Assembly (NCBI GenBank): GCA_902788805.1
Contig: CADALO010000001.1
Span: 62,001-126,000, forward strand
Direction: 5' to 3'
Source of the DNA: an uncultured Bacteroidota bacterium
GTDB taxonomy: Bacteria; Bacteroidota; Bacteroidia; Bacteroidales; P3
Length of the DNA stretch: 64,000 nucleotides
Shown: piece after piece, positions 43,353 through 52,411 of the stretch
Numbering within the stretch: the first letter of the stretch is position 1
How the letters are laid out: each line of letters starts with the position of its first letter
The notes under the pieces: generated by a model
Database searches by the model: none
Told to the model about the DNA's origin: nothing
What the model saw: the letters and a program-made list of their open reading frames with translations, nothing else
Translations under genes and position numbers: made by a program

Positions 43353-44705
43353 ATGAGAAAACATCTGTTTGCCTTTGCCCTGATGCTGACGCCGCTGCTG
43401 CTGCCGGCGCAGGATATGAAGCCTTTCGCGGCGGCATCGGTGCGCGACTATGCCGACGAGCAGCGCGACGAGACCGACCCCGTAATCCTTAAGCGCCTCG
43501 ACGAATGGCAGGACCTTAAGTTCGGTTTTATGGCCCATTGGGGCATCTACTCGCAATGGGCTACGGTCGAGTCGTGGGGCCTGTGCAGCGAGCCCTGGAT
43601 TGACCGCAAGGACGCGCCCTACGATGAGTATAAACGCCAGTATACGGCACTCAACACCACCTTCAACCCCAAAGGGTTCAACCCCGGCAAGTGGGCCAAG
43701 GCTGCTGCGATGGCGGGTATGAAGTATATGGTCTTCACCACGAAGCACCACGACGGCTTCTGTATGTACGGCACGGAGGAGACGAGCTACTCGTCGGTGC
43801 ACAGCAGCTGCCCGTTCTTCAAGAACAAGAACTGCGACATCACCAGGGCCCTTACCGATGCTTTCCGCCAGTACAATATGTGGATTGGCTACTATTTCTC
43901 GAAACCCGACTGGCATTGCCCCGACTATTGGGCTCCGGAGTGGGCTACGCCCGACCGCAATGTCAACTACAGCATTGCCGATAAGCCCGACCGCTGGCGC
44001 CGATACTGCGATTTCACCTACAACCAGATACGTGAGCTGACGCACAACTACGGCGACATCGACATCCTGTGGCTCGACGGCGGCTGGATTCGTCCCGCGT
44101 GGAGCGTCAACGACGAGACGAGGCCCTGGCTGGGCTGCAGCGGACAGATTCAGGACATCAATATGCCCCGCATAGCCAAGATGGCGCGCGAGAACAACCC
44201 CGACCTGCTTATCGTCGACCGCAGCGTGGGGGGCAAGTACGAGAACTACCGCACGCCTGAGAAGCAGGTGCCCGACACCGTCCTGCCTTATCCCTGGGAG
44301 ACCTGTATGACGATGGGCGACAGCTGGTCGTATGTGCACAACGACAACTACAAGTCGACCAATGAATTGATACATCTGCTGTGCGACATCGTGGCCAAGG
44401 GCGGCAACCTGCTGCTCAACGTGGGACCCGACGCCAACGGCGAGATTCCGGCACCCTGTCTGAAGCGTATGGAGGAAATCGGCGTCTGGTTGAAAGACAA
44501 CGGCTACGCCATCTACGGCACGCGCCCCCTCAAGCCCTACGCCAAGGACCGTGTGCGCTACACGCAGAGCAAAGACGGCCAGCACCGCTATGCCATCTAT
44601 CTGCTCGACGACGGCGAAGTGCCACCCACCCGCATCGAAGTCGACGGCCTTGTCTACCGCATCAAAAAGAAAACCAAACACGCCGTGGTAGTGGAGCTGA
44701 TGTAA
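43353..44705 (+). CDS. Alpha-L-fucosidase (GH29)
   Basis: A 450-residue exported glycosidase with a signal peptide (1-19, KHLFAFALMLTPLLLPAQ). The GH29 barrel shows FGFMAHWGIYSQW, YMVFTTKHHDGFCMYGTEETSYS, and the nucleophile Asp in GDIDILWLDGGWI, followed by LLIVDRSVGGKYENYRTPE and TCMTMGDSWSYVHND. It removes alpha-linked fucose from glycans or glycoconjugates. The acid/base residue is not clear from sequence alone, as is common in GH29. Length fits the GH29 catalytic domain plus a small C-terminal beta domain. It stands alone without a polysaccharide-utilisation locus around it. Confidence 0.9.
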   Translation: MRKHLFAFALMLTPLLLPAQDMKPFAAASVRDYADEQRDETDPVILKRLDEWQDLKFGFMAHWGIYSQWATVESWGLCSEPWIDRKDAPYDEYKRQYTALNTTFNPKGFNPGKWAKAAAMAGMKYMVFTTKHHDGFCMYGTEETSYSSVHSSCPFFKNKNCDITRALTDAFRQYNMWIGYYFSKPDWHCPDYWAPEWATPDRNVNYSIADKPDRWRRYCDFTYNQIRELTHNYGDIDILWLDGGWIRPAWSVNDETRPWLGCSGQIQDINMPRIAKMARENNPDLLIVDRSVGGKYENYRTPEKQVPDTVLPYPWETCMTMGDSWSYVHNDNYKSTNELIHLLCDIVAKGGNLLLNVGPDANGEIPAPCLKRMEEIGVWLKDNGYAIYGTRPLKPYAKDRVRYTQSKDGQHRYAIYLLDDGEVPPTRIEVDGLVYRIKKKTKHAVVVELM

Positions 44706-44777
44706 TCGACCACATAGCGTAAAAGAAACAGGAAGGCTCTTAAAACTTCATTATGACAATACAAAGACTTAGGACAA

Positions 44778-46673
44778 ATGAATCATAAACCCGTTTTAAA
44801 GAAATGTCTGTTGGTTGCCATTGCAATTATGTGTATGTGGCAATATGCGCAAGGGCAAACATTCTCTGTGATAACACCGAGCAACCATACTGTTTATTTC
44901 CAACTTGATAATGGTGCTGCAGAGGCAACCTATTGTTCATATAATATGCCCAACTATGGTACATCGTTGTCGGGTACATTGATTATTCCCGATAGCGTGG
45001 AGTACAACAACGTCAGCTATCCTGTCACAGCTATTGGCTACAATGCGTTCCATCACGCCTACGGATTGGATACGCTTGTGCTTCCAAACACCATCACGGC
45101 GATAAAACAAGAAGCTTTTGCCGGTTGTTCGGATTTGGCATCGGTTACAATTCCCAATTCGGTGATAACGATTGGGAATGTGGCTTTTGGTGGATGTCAC
45201 AACTTGTCGGATTTGACCATTGGCGAATCGGTGGTTACTATTGGCAACCAAGCCTTCGATTGCGACACAGCTCTCGTTTCCGTGGTTATACCGAACTCTG
45301 TGGTTTCAATTGGGCAAGCGGCGTTCTCGCAAAACTATAGTTTGCGAACTGTGAGATTCGGTAATTCGGTTACGAGTATCGGATTTGCCTGTTTCACCTA
45401 CTGTCCCAGCCTTGACTCATTGTTTTTTGTCACACAGAATGCCCCTTCATACGGAGGTCAGTTTTGGGGCTCTCCGGACACCCTCAATATCATTATTCCT
45501 TGCGGGTCTTATCATTCCTATATTAACTATTTTGGGACACATCACCACTATACTGTGCCTACAGTTGAGCTGACAATGTCTGTCACTTCTTTACAGCCAC
45601 AATGGGGTAGCGCCACGATATTGAAAGACACCGATTCAAATAGTGTCCGCTGTGATTCAAGTGTGGTAGTTAGGGCAACGCCCAATTATGGATACCATTT
45701 TCAACAGTGGAGCAATGGAAGCACCCAGATACAAGACACTTTTTATATCTCCAGTGACTCTTCGGTCAGTGCCATATTTGCAAAGAACCAGTATTCGTTG
45801 ATTGTGCAGAGTTTTGACCCATCGTTGGGCTCTGTTACAGGTAATGGGGTCTATGATTATTTAGACACCGTGGTTATAACAGCTACAGCCACTGCACCAC
45901 ACTATTTCTTTGAACGCTGGAGCGATGGAAGCACAGAAAGCAGCCACTCTGTCGTGATTACCGGGACGAGGTTGCTGACAGCATATTTCGCCATAGACAC
46001 ACATACTGTTGTGGTACAGGCTGACAGCATTGCTTACGGCAGTGTGTCAGGAGGAGGCCGTTACGTCTATGGAAGTGTGGCGACACTTACGGCTGCTCCT
46101 TACAGCGGCTATCAGTTCTCGCATTGGAGTAACGGGGCAACATTTAATCCGTATGTTTTCGCAGTGTTAAGCGACACCGTTTTGACTGCGTACTTCATAT
46201 CGGATGGTGAGCCGTACCAAGATACTATCTATGTGTATGATACTGTGTATTTGCCAGTCCACGATACAACATATGTAATTGTAACTGACACGGTGACTAC
46301 CACGGTGTATGACACAATATTCAACACTGTTTATGATACAACGGTTGTTTTTAGCACTGATACCCTTTGGCTGACTTTGCACGATACTATTTACTTGCCA
46401 CAATACATATACGACACAATATATATACACGACACAGTATATGTTGGATTGGACGAGGTGGAAACAATCAATGTCAAAGTATACATCACTAACGGACAAA
46501 TTGTTGTTGACGGCGCGGACGGCAATCAGGTATGGTTGTTTGACATCACCGGCAGACTGATGGCAACCAAGAAAGATAACCACTTGCCATTAAGGTTTGA
46601 CATTCCTTCATCGGGTGCATACTTGGTGAAGATAGGTGACTACCATTCTCGCAAAGTGGTAGTTGTAAAATAG
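44778..46673 (+). CDS. BspA-like leucine-rich repeat surface protein with T9SS tail
   Basis: A 631-residue exported protein. Signal peptide 1-26. BspA-type LRRs at about 75-230 (ITAIKQEAFAGCSDLASVTIPNSVITIGNVAFGGCHNL and similar 23-residue units). Three beta repeats of the divergent InlB type (about 265-475) each contain the GYxFxxWSNGST motif. A low-complexity segment at about 480-560 repeats [YH]DT[IVT]Y units (YDTVYLPVHDTTYVIV ... YDTIYIHDTVYVG). A C-terminal sorting tail follows (GADGNQVWLFDITGRLMATKK ... GAYLVKIGDYHSRKVVVVK). Likely a surface adhesin or protein-binding factor. Lower GC and different codon choice than the fucosidase suggest separate history. Confidence 0.85.
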   Translation: MNHKPVLKKCLLVAIAIMCMWQYAQGQTFSVITPSNHTVYFQLDNGAAEATYCSYNMPNYGTSLSGTLIIPDSVEYNNVSYPVTAIGYNAFHHAYGLDTLVLPNTITAIKQEAFAGCSDLASVTIPNSVITIGNVAFGGCHNLSDLTIGESVVTIGNQAFDCDTALVSVVIPNSVVSIGQAAFSQNYSLRTVRFGNSVTSIGFACFTYCPSLDSLFFVTQNAPSYGGQFWGSPDTLNIIIPCGSYHSYINYFGTHHHYTVPTVELTMSVTSLQPQWGSATILKDTDSNSVRCDSSVVVRATPNYGYHFQQWSNGSTQIQDTFYISSDSSVSAIFAKNQYSLIVQSFDPSLGSVTGNGVYDYLDTVVITATATAPHYFFERWSDGSTESSHSVVITGTRLLTAYFAIDTHTVVVQADSIAYGSVSGGGRYVYGSVATLTAAPYSGYQFSHWSNGATFNPYVFAVLSDTVLTAYFISDGEPYQDTIYVYDTVYLPVHDTTYVIVTDTVTTTVYDTIFNTVYDTTVVFSTDTLWLTLHDTIYLPQYIYDTIYIHDTVYVGLDEVETINVKVYITNGQIVVDGADGNQVWLFDITGRLMATKKDNHLPLRFDIPSSGAYLVKIGDYHSRKVVVVK

Positions 46674-46762
46674 TTATTATTGTAAAATGCTTGTTGTGCC
46701 GGATTTAATCCGGCACTTCTTGTTGTATGGACTTTCAATCCGTAAATCATTATTATTGAAAA

Positions 46763-46791
46763 AAAGGACAGGCCTATGACCTGTCCTTTTT
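46763..46791. terminator. Terminator of tRNA-fMet
   Basis: AAAAGGACAGG / CCTGTCCTTTTT hairpin. It is symmetrical, so it could also end the BspA-like gene transcript. Confidence 0.8.
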
Positions 46792-46794
46792 AGG

Positions 46795-46866
<72 letters not shown>

Positions 46867-46887
46867 CTATTTCTTGTTTTGAGACTG

Positions 46888-46912
46888 CAAAAGTACTAAC
46901 TTTTTGCAAACC
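46888..46912 (-). promoter_or_regulatory. Promoter of tRNA-fMet
   Basis: Minus-strand TACTTTTG at 46895-46888 with TTTGC near 46911, 22 bases before the tRNA. Confidence 0.7.
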
Positions 46913-47046
46913 GACAAAATTTTTCTTGTAAAATATTAGGCTCCGTTTCTATAAACTGTTTATTTACAGAGAAACGGAACCTTAAAAAATATTATCTCAA
47001 TTTGCCGTTTTTGTACGGAAAGTATTGCCTTTTGCTGTGTTTTCTC

Positions 47047-49131
47047 TTACTTTTTCGAGAAATTCGACACGCCTTCTTTCAGGAATTCGACGAATTTGTT
47101 GACGTCGCGCGAGTAGGAATAGTTGTTCTTGGTCAGCACATTGCCGTCGGCATCAATGATGACGTAGTAGGGCTGGGCAATCTGGTTGAATTTGCTGCGC
47201 TGGAAGTGTAGGTTCTTGCGTCCCAAGGTCTTGAGTACGCGTCCTTTGTCGTCGGTGACGTAGTCGCTTTCGGCAAGGTTGATGTCGTTCATATCGCAGT
47301 AGAGGGCGCACATCACGTACTCCTCGTTCAGGATTTTCTTAGCGTTGGGGTCGGCCCATACATATTGCTCCATCTCGCGGCAGTTGTTGCAGTTACGGCC
47401 GGTGAAGTCGATGAAGATGGGCTTGCCCTGCTCTTTGGCATAGGCCTTGGCCTCCTCGATGTCGTAGAAGCCTTGGAATCCGCTGGGCATATGCAGACGG
47501 TCGGCATACTTGCGGTTGGCGGGCAGGGCGTCGTACATCACGGTGTTCTCATCCGTGGCGCCGGCAACGGTGATGTTCTTGGTCGATTCATAAATGGAGC
47601 GTTCAATGTTGAAATCCTGCGTGTCCATAGGCGGCAGGAAGCCTGAGATGCCGTTGAGCGGCGCGCCCCACATTCCGGGAATCATATAAACCACAAAGCT
47701 GAAGCAGGCAATGGAGAGGAAGAGACGGATAACGCCTATGTGCTGCACCTCCTCGTCGCCTTTGAATTTGAGCTTGCCAAGCAGGTAGAAGCCTGTCATA
47801 GCAAAGATTACAATCCACAGCGCCAGATAGACCTCGCGGTCGAGCAGACGCCAAGTCCAGTACTGGTCGGCCATCGAGAGGAACTTGAGGCCGAAGGCCA
47901 GTTCGAGGAAGGCGAAGACAATCTTCACTGAGTTGAGCCAGCCGCCCGACTTCATATTCTTCAGCATCGACGGGAAGAACGCCAGGAAAGTGAACGGCAG
48001 CGCGAAGCCAATGCCGAAGCCGAGCATCGACACCAATCCGATCCAGCGGTTGGTGGTGGAGGTGGTGAACTCGACAAGGGCGGCGCCGATGATGGGGCCA
48101 GTGCAGGAGAATGAGACCAGCACGGTGGTCAGCGCTATGAAGAACGGTGCCAGCAGGCCGCCTTTATCGGCTTGCGCATCGCTGGCGTTGACCCACTTCT
48201 CGGGCATCTTTATCTCGAAGAGGCCGAAGAACGAGAGGGCGAAAACGAAGAATATTACAAAGAATATCAGGTTCGGAATGCCGTGGGTGCCGATGAAGTT
48301 GAGCGCCGTAGGACCGAAGAACAGCGACAGAATGCCGCCGATGACGGCAAAGATGAACACTATCGAAAAGCCAAAGAACCAAGCCTGGCGGCGGTTCTTG
48401 CGCTTGTTGTCGCTGCTGTGCATAAAGAAGTTGACGGTCATAGGAATCATCGGGAACACGCAAGGCGTGAACATCGTGACGATGCCTGCCAGCAGGGCGC
48501 CAAAGAACAAGCCGAGCAGCGACTTTTTATTCTCGGGCTCCTGGGGCTCAGGGTCGGCTGCAGCGACCTCGGCTGCGGGAGCCGCCGACTCCTCGTTGAC
48601 CGTCGGCTCTGCTGCAGCTGTGTCGACATTCTCCGCCATCTCCGGCTCGTTCTCTTCGGTAGCGGGCATCGTCGATGCCGGCACCTTGAACGTGAACGGC
48701 ACATCGTCGGGGGCGATGCACGAGCCGTCGTTGCACAGCTGATAGTACATCGAGCCTTTCACCTCGAAGGCCTTGTCGGTGTTGCGTTTGATTTTCTGAC
48801 GGAAGGTCACCTTGCCGCTGAATGAGCGAACGGTGCATTTGAAAATTTCGTCAAACTCGTCGTGCGACTTGGGCTCGGCAACGCCGCCAACGCGTTTGTA
48901 GTTGGCATTGTCTTCAAAGGTGTACTCCGACGGTATCGGGCCGTTGGGGTCGGACTTCTGAGAATAGATGTGCCATCCTTCGTCGAGTTTCAACTGGAAC
49001 TGAAGCTCCACTTCGTTGGACGACAGCTCTTTGACGTTGAAATTCCAATGTGCGGGATTGAGCTGGGCAAAGGCCGTTGTAAAAGGAATCAGACACAATG
49101 CCAGAACCAATGATTTGAATATATTTTTCAT
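47047..49131 (-). CDS. dsbD: Thiol:disulphide interchange protein DsbD
   Basis: A 694-residue inner-membrane reductant carrier from cytoplasmic thioredoxin to periplasmic thiol proteins. Signal peptide 1-22. The periplasmic alpha domain is at about 25-150 (LDEGWHIYSQKSDPNGPIPSEYTF, GSMYYQLCNDGSCIAPDDVPF). An Ala/Glu linker (about 155-200) precedes the CcdA-like membrane core, with TPCVFPMIPMTVNFF and SFSCTGPIIGAAL holding its Cys pair. The C-terminal thioredoxin domain has FIDFTGRNCNNCREMEQYVW (CNNC). Single-gene unit with its own promoter. Confidence 0.93.
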   Translation of the reverse strand: MKNIFKSLVLALCLIPFTTAFAQLNPAHWNFNVKELSSNEVELQFQLKLDEGWHIYSQKSDPNGPIPSEYTFEDNANYKRVGGVAEPKSHDEFDEIFKCTVRSFSGKVTFRQKIKRNTDKAFEVKGSMYYQLCNDGSCIAPDDVPFTFKVPASTMPATEENEPEMAENVDTAAAEPTVNEESAAPAAEVAAADPEPQEPENKKSLLGLFFGALLAGIVTMFTPCVFPMIPMTVNFFMHSSDNKRKNRRQAWFFGFSIVFIFAVIGGILSLFFGPTALNFIGTHGIPNLIFFVIFFVFALSFFGLFEIKMPEKWVNASDAQADKGGLLAPFFIALTTVLVSFSCTGPIIGAALVEFTTSTTNRWIGLVSMLGFGIGFALPFTFLAFFPSMLKNMKSGGWLNSVKIVFAFLELAFGLKFLSMADQYWTWRLLDREVYLALWIVIFAMTGFYLLGKLKFKGDEEVQHIGVIRLFLSIACFSFVVYMIPGMWGAPLNGISGFLPPMDTQDFNIERSIYESTKNITVAGATDENTVMYDALPANRKYADRLHMPSGFQGFYDIEEAKAYAKEQGKPIFIDFTGRNCNNCREMEQYVWADPNAKKILNEEYVMCALYCDMNDINLAESDYVTDDKGRVLKTLGRKNLHFQRSKFNQIAQPYYVIIDADGNVLTKNNYSYSRDVNKFVEFLKEGVSNFSKK

Positions 49132-49175
49132 ATTACTAATTATTTACAAATAGATTTGCCTTGTTTTTAGAAACG

Positions 49176-49183
49176 CAAAAATA
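49176..49183 (-). promoter_or_regulatory. Promoter -7 box of dsbD
   Basis: Minus-strand TATTTTTG, 44 bases before ATG 49131. Confidence 0.65.
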
Positions 49184-49234
49184 CATAAAAAATCTAAAAT
49201 AAATCATTTTTTTGTTGCATTTGAAATTTTTTGC

Positions 49235-49242
49235 TACTTTTG
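49235..49242 (+). promoter_or_regulatory. Promoter -7 box of small lipoprotein gene
   Basis: TACTTTTG, 70 bases before ATG 49313; TTTG/TTG near 49211 could be the -33 element. Confidence 0.7.
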
Positions 49243-49312
49243 CATCATTAAATGGGGTTGCCGAAAACCATATAGAGTAGGCTTAATCATCACTAACAAA
49301 AGAACTTATAAG

Positions 49313-49522
49313 ATGAAAAAAATCGTTTTGGCTTTAGCCGTTATCGCAACCGTAGCTTGCTTCAGCAGCTGCAACAAGAAATGCGAATGCAAAACCTATG
49401 CAGGTGGCGCAGTTGTATCAACCACCGAAATGGAAGTCGAGAGTGGCAAGAAATGTAAAGACTACACCGCTATTCTCACCGAGGATCCCAAGACCGGTGT
49501 TGAGTGCAAAGGTACTCTTTAA
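49313..49522 (+). CDS. Small Cys-rich lipoprotein
   Basis: A 69-residue protein with the lipoprotein signal KKIVLALAVIATVACFSSC (Cys 20). The about 50-residue mature part has a Cys cluster right after the anchor (CNKKCECKTYAGG) and two more cysteines later (GKKCKDY, GVECKGTL), so up to three disulphides. It belongs to a widespread small Bacteroidetes lipoprotein type with no known role. It has its own promoter and a strong terminator. Confidence 0.8.
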   Translation: MKKIVLALAVIATVACFSSCNKKCECKTYAGGAVVSTTEMEVESGKKCKDYTAILTEDPKTGVECKGTL

Positions 49523-49543
49523 TCAGTAGAATCTTTAAAAATT

Positions 49544-49570
49544 AAGCCGCCCCAATCGGGCGGCTTTTTT
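49544..49570 (+). terminator. Terminator of small lipoprotein gene
   Basis: AAGCCGCCC / GGGCGGCTT hairpin followed by TTTTTT. It runs up to the stop codon of the converging gene at 49570. Confidence 0.88.
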
Positions 49571-51030
49571 TATTTCAGATTGAACTGCAGTTTCTTCTCG
49601 CCTTTCGCGGTGCGTATAAAGAGTGTGTAGTTGCTCTTTGGCATTCGGCTTATGGTTATCTTCGCCTCGTTCTTGTACTGCGGTATGGTGCGTATGCTCA
49701 CGCCCTTTGCGTCGACAAACTCCACCTCGGCCACGGGACTTTCCATCGTGATCGTTATGTATCCCTGTTCAAGATAGGGGTTTACCACTACCTTCTCGGT
49801 CGATGTTCCTTCGGCCACCATACCTGACGAGGCCACAAAGTCCTGTCCGAACAGCGCACCGGTAACGGTGGTCAGCTTGCGGCTCTCTGGTTCAAAGGTG
49901 CGGCTCTCGTCCTGCGGACGTATGGTCATCGTGGCGTTGGTCGGTATTTCAAGGTAGTACTCGCCGTTGGCGTCTGTCTGAGTCTCAACGCCCGAGCAGT
50001 TTATGGTCAAGCCCGATACCGGGTTGCCCTTGTCGTCAATCACGCGACCCATAACCGGCTGGGCGCTGAAGCGTACAAGCCCCTGAAGGCTGCTGCCGAA
50101 CCATTTGCTCCCTTGCCCGTCAACCATTACGCGGCGCAGCACATCCTTCGGCAGCATTGTCTCTTTAGGCCTGTATATGTGCCATTTGTCTTTGCCGTCG
50201 AACAGCGCGGCACCCTTGTCTGTCACCATCCATATTGCCCCCGACGGGTCGAAGGCCAGGTCGTTGATCTGGTTGCAGGGTAGGGGACTGTTGTCGGTAT
50301 TGAAAATTGTCCAGCCGTTGCCGTCGTATCGTGCCAGGCCGCCCAAGGTGGCAATCCATTTAACGTCTTCTTTGTCAATGATTATGGCAGGTACGATGTT
50401 GTCGGGAAGTTTCGAATTCTTGGTTGTGTATGAGGTCCATTGGCGGTCGTCGTATACCGAAAGGCCGTCGTTGGTGCCAATCCATTTGCGGTTGCGGCGG
50501 TCGATGGCCACGCAGAGTATGAAGTCGCTCAGCAGCTCGGAATCGTTCGAAGTGTACTTTGTCCACTCGCGGCCGTCGTATCGCACCAGGCCGCCCAGCG
50601 TCACGCCTATCCATTTCACATCGTTGCGGTCGATGGCAATCTTCGATATGAACTTCATCTGCAGCCGCTTCATCTCGTTCTTGTGCTCTGTCCAGCGCGA
50701 GCCGTCAAACTCAATCACCCCGTAGTCGTCGGTGCCTATCCACAGCATATTGTTGGCGTCGACGGTCAGGCAGTTGACATATTGCCCCTTCAGTTTCTCG
50801 TTGAACATCGCAAAGTCTGTCCACGTCTTGCCTGTCAGCCGCGCCATACCCAGGTCGGTGCCGAACCACTTGTTGTTCTTCTTGTCCGAAGTCATCGCCA
50901 GCACCGAGTTGCCAAGCTCTGAGTTCTGCATATTGAACATCGTCCAGTTCTGTGCTTGGCAAACGGAGAGCGGAGAGTGAAGAACGGAGAGCAGCAAAAC
51001 AACAACGAGTATCTTATATGTTTTGTTCAT
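49570..51030 (-). CDS. Secreted propeller protein with T9SS-like tail
   Basis: A 486-residue exported protein. Signal peptide 1-26, whose coding DNA contains degenerate GGAGAGCGGAGAG-type repeats (50961-50995). Residues about 30-330 are repeats of the regulator-propeller type (NKWFGTDLGMARLTGKTWTDF, MLWIGTDDYGVIEFDGSRWTEH, VKWIGVTLGGLVRYDGREWTKY), forming a beta propeller as in the periplasmic part of hybrid two-component sensors, but no kinase follows. Next is a carboxypeptidase-regulatory-like domain (VMGRVIDDKGNPVSGLTINCSGVET), then a short sorting-like tail ending YTLFIRTAKGEKKLQFNLK. The tail is less typical than in the other cargo. Confidence 0.8.
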   Translation of the reverse strand: MNKTYKILVVVLLLSVLHSPLSVCQAQNWTMFNMQNSELGNSVLAMTSDKKNNKWFGTDLGMARLTGKTWTDFAMFNEKLKGQYVNCLTVDANNMLWIGTDDYGVIEFDGSRWTEHKNEMKRLQMKFISKIAIDRNDVKWIGVTLGGLVRYDGREWTKYTSNDSELLSDFILCVAIDRRNRKWIGTNDGLSVYDDRQWTSYTTKNSKLPDNIVPAIIIDKEDVKWIATLGGLARYDGNGWTIFNTDNSPLPCNQINDLAFDPSGAIWMVTDKGAALFDGKDKWHIYRPKETMLPKDVLRRVMVDGQGSKWFGSSLQGLVRFSAQPVMGRVIDDKGNPVSGLTINCSGVETQTDANGEYYLEIPTNATMTIRPQDESRTFEPESRKLTTVTGALFGQDFVASSGMVAEGTSTEKVVVNPYLEQGYITITMESPVAEVEFVDAKGVSIRTIPQYKNEAKITISRMPKSNYTLFIRTAKGEKKLQFNLK

Positions 51031-51080
51031 TGGTTTTATTCGTGTATAGGGTTAAAGTCAAAGTTAACGTTAAGGTATAG

Positions 51081-52355
51081 TTATGTCTTGTGCTTTTCCT
51101 TCTTTGCTGCCGGGAAAAGTATGTTGTTAAGTATCAGTCGGTATCCCGGCGAGTTGGGATAGAGCGACAGGTCGGTGGGCGGGTCGCCTACAAAGTGGCG
51201 GTAGTCCTCGGGGTCGTGGCCTCCAAGGAAGGTCCACGTGCCCTTGCCGTACTCGCCGTGCAGGTAGCGCACCTCGCCAAGCTCCTTGTTCTCTGCCAGT
51301 ATCAGTGCGCTGCTCTTCACCGTCTCGCGGCGGAAGGCCGTGGTTTGGCCCATAAAGCCGTGGATGATGCGCGTGTGGTTCTGCGTCAGCATTGTGGGCA
51401 CCCAATCCCATTTGGCCGAGAACTCGAACAGGGTGAAGAAGTCGTTCTTCTCGTTTATCTGGCGTTGCCTTACGCGGTCGTCGATGTCTATGGTCGAAAT
51501 CTCATATTCCGACGGGTTGGTGCTTATGCGGAAGTCTTTGAAGGCAAAGCATTTCGAAAAATCCAGCAGCTGCTGCGCGTTGGGTTGCATCGGGTCGCCG
51601 TCGAACATCACGTCGCAGATGTCGACGTTCTCTGCCGCCAGCGCCACGTCGTAGCTGTCGGGTGCCGAGCACATAGCGAACAGGAATCCGCCGCCCATCA
51701 CGAAGTCGCGTATCTTGTGGCACACGGCCAGCTTCAGCTGCGACACCTTCGAGTATCCCAGCTTGTGTGCCCGTGCCTCTTGGTCGCGCACGTCCTCGAT
51801 GTACCATTGTGCGTTGCGATAGTTGCCCCAGAACTTGCCGTACTGCCCCGTAAAGTCCTCGTGGTGAAGGTGCAGCCAGTCGTAGGTGGGCAGAATGCCT
51901 GCCACCACCTCCTCGTCGTAAATCACGTCGTAGGGTATTTCGGCGTAGGTCATAACCAGCGTCACCGCATCGTCCCACGGTAGCTTGGTCTTGGGCGAAT
52001 ATACAGCGATTTTGGGAGCCTTCTGCAGCCGCACGGCATCCATATTGACCGATGCATCGGCAATCTCGGACAGGATGGCTGTCGACTGGCCGTCGGCTAT
52101 GGCCTCGACGCTCACGCCTCGCAGCCGCGCCTCGCGCTCTATGGCGTCGGCGTATTTCATCATAAAGGCGCCGCCGCGATAGTTGAGCAGCCACGTTACC
52201 TCCACGTCGCGTTGCAGGGCGTAGTAGGCTATGCCATAGGCCTTCAGGTGGTTGCGCTGCGTCTCGTCCATAGGCACAAGCAGATAGGTGGCGCGCGCCG
52301 TAGGCACCGCCACCATAAGCAGCATAATGAATATTATGTTCAGAAATTGTTTCAT
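51081..52355 (-). CDS. Secreted conserved protein, often labelled asparagine synthetase B in Bacteroidetes
   Basis: A 424-residue exported protein with a signal peptide (1-22, NIIFIMLLMVAVPTARA). The mature start ATYLLVPMDETQRNHLKAYGIAYYALQ matches a Bacteroidetes family commonly named asparagine synthetase B, but I see neither the N-terminal Cys of a class II glutaminase nor an ATP-pyrophosphatase SGGxDS motif. Parts (YLLVPMDE..., VKWLLNYRGG) suggest a flavodoxin-like or amidotransferase-like fold. True function unknown, and the usual name should not be taken literally. It lies between the propeller and C10-peptidase genes on the same strand. Confidence 0.65.
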   Translation of the reverse strand: MKQFLNIIFIMLLMVAVPTARATYLLVPMDETQRNHLKAYGIAYYALQRDVEVTWLLNYRGGAFMMKYADAIEREARLRGVSVEAIADGQSTAILSEIADASVNMDAVRLQKAPKIAVYSPKTKLPWDDAVTLVMTYAEIPYDVIYDEEVVAGILPTYDWLHLHHEDFTGQYGKFWGNYRNAQWYIEDVRDQEARAHKLGYSKVSQLKLAVCHKIRDFVMGGGFLFAMCSAPDSYDVALAAENVDICDVMFDGDPMQPNAQQLLDFSKCFAFKDFRISTNPSEYEISTIDIDDRVRQRQINEKNDFFTLFEFSAKWDWVPTMLTQNHTRIIHGFMGQTTAFRRETVKSSALILAENKELGEVRYLHGEYGKGTWTFLGGHDPEDYRHFVGDPPTDLSLYPNSPGYRLILNNILFPAAKKEKHKT

Positions 52356-52411
52356 CGTCCGTTTTGAGCAATAAAGTTATGGGATAACTCAAAAACGGAT
52401 GTTTTATTGTG

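Noticed and set aside
43257..44681. 474-codon minus frame opposite the fucosidase
   Set aside because: Antisense to GH29 active-site sequences; also runs through the rocD terminator.
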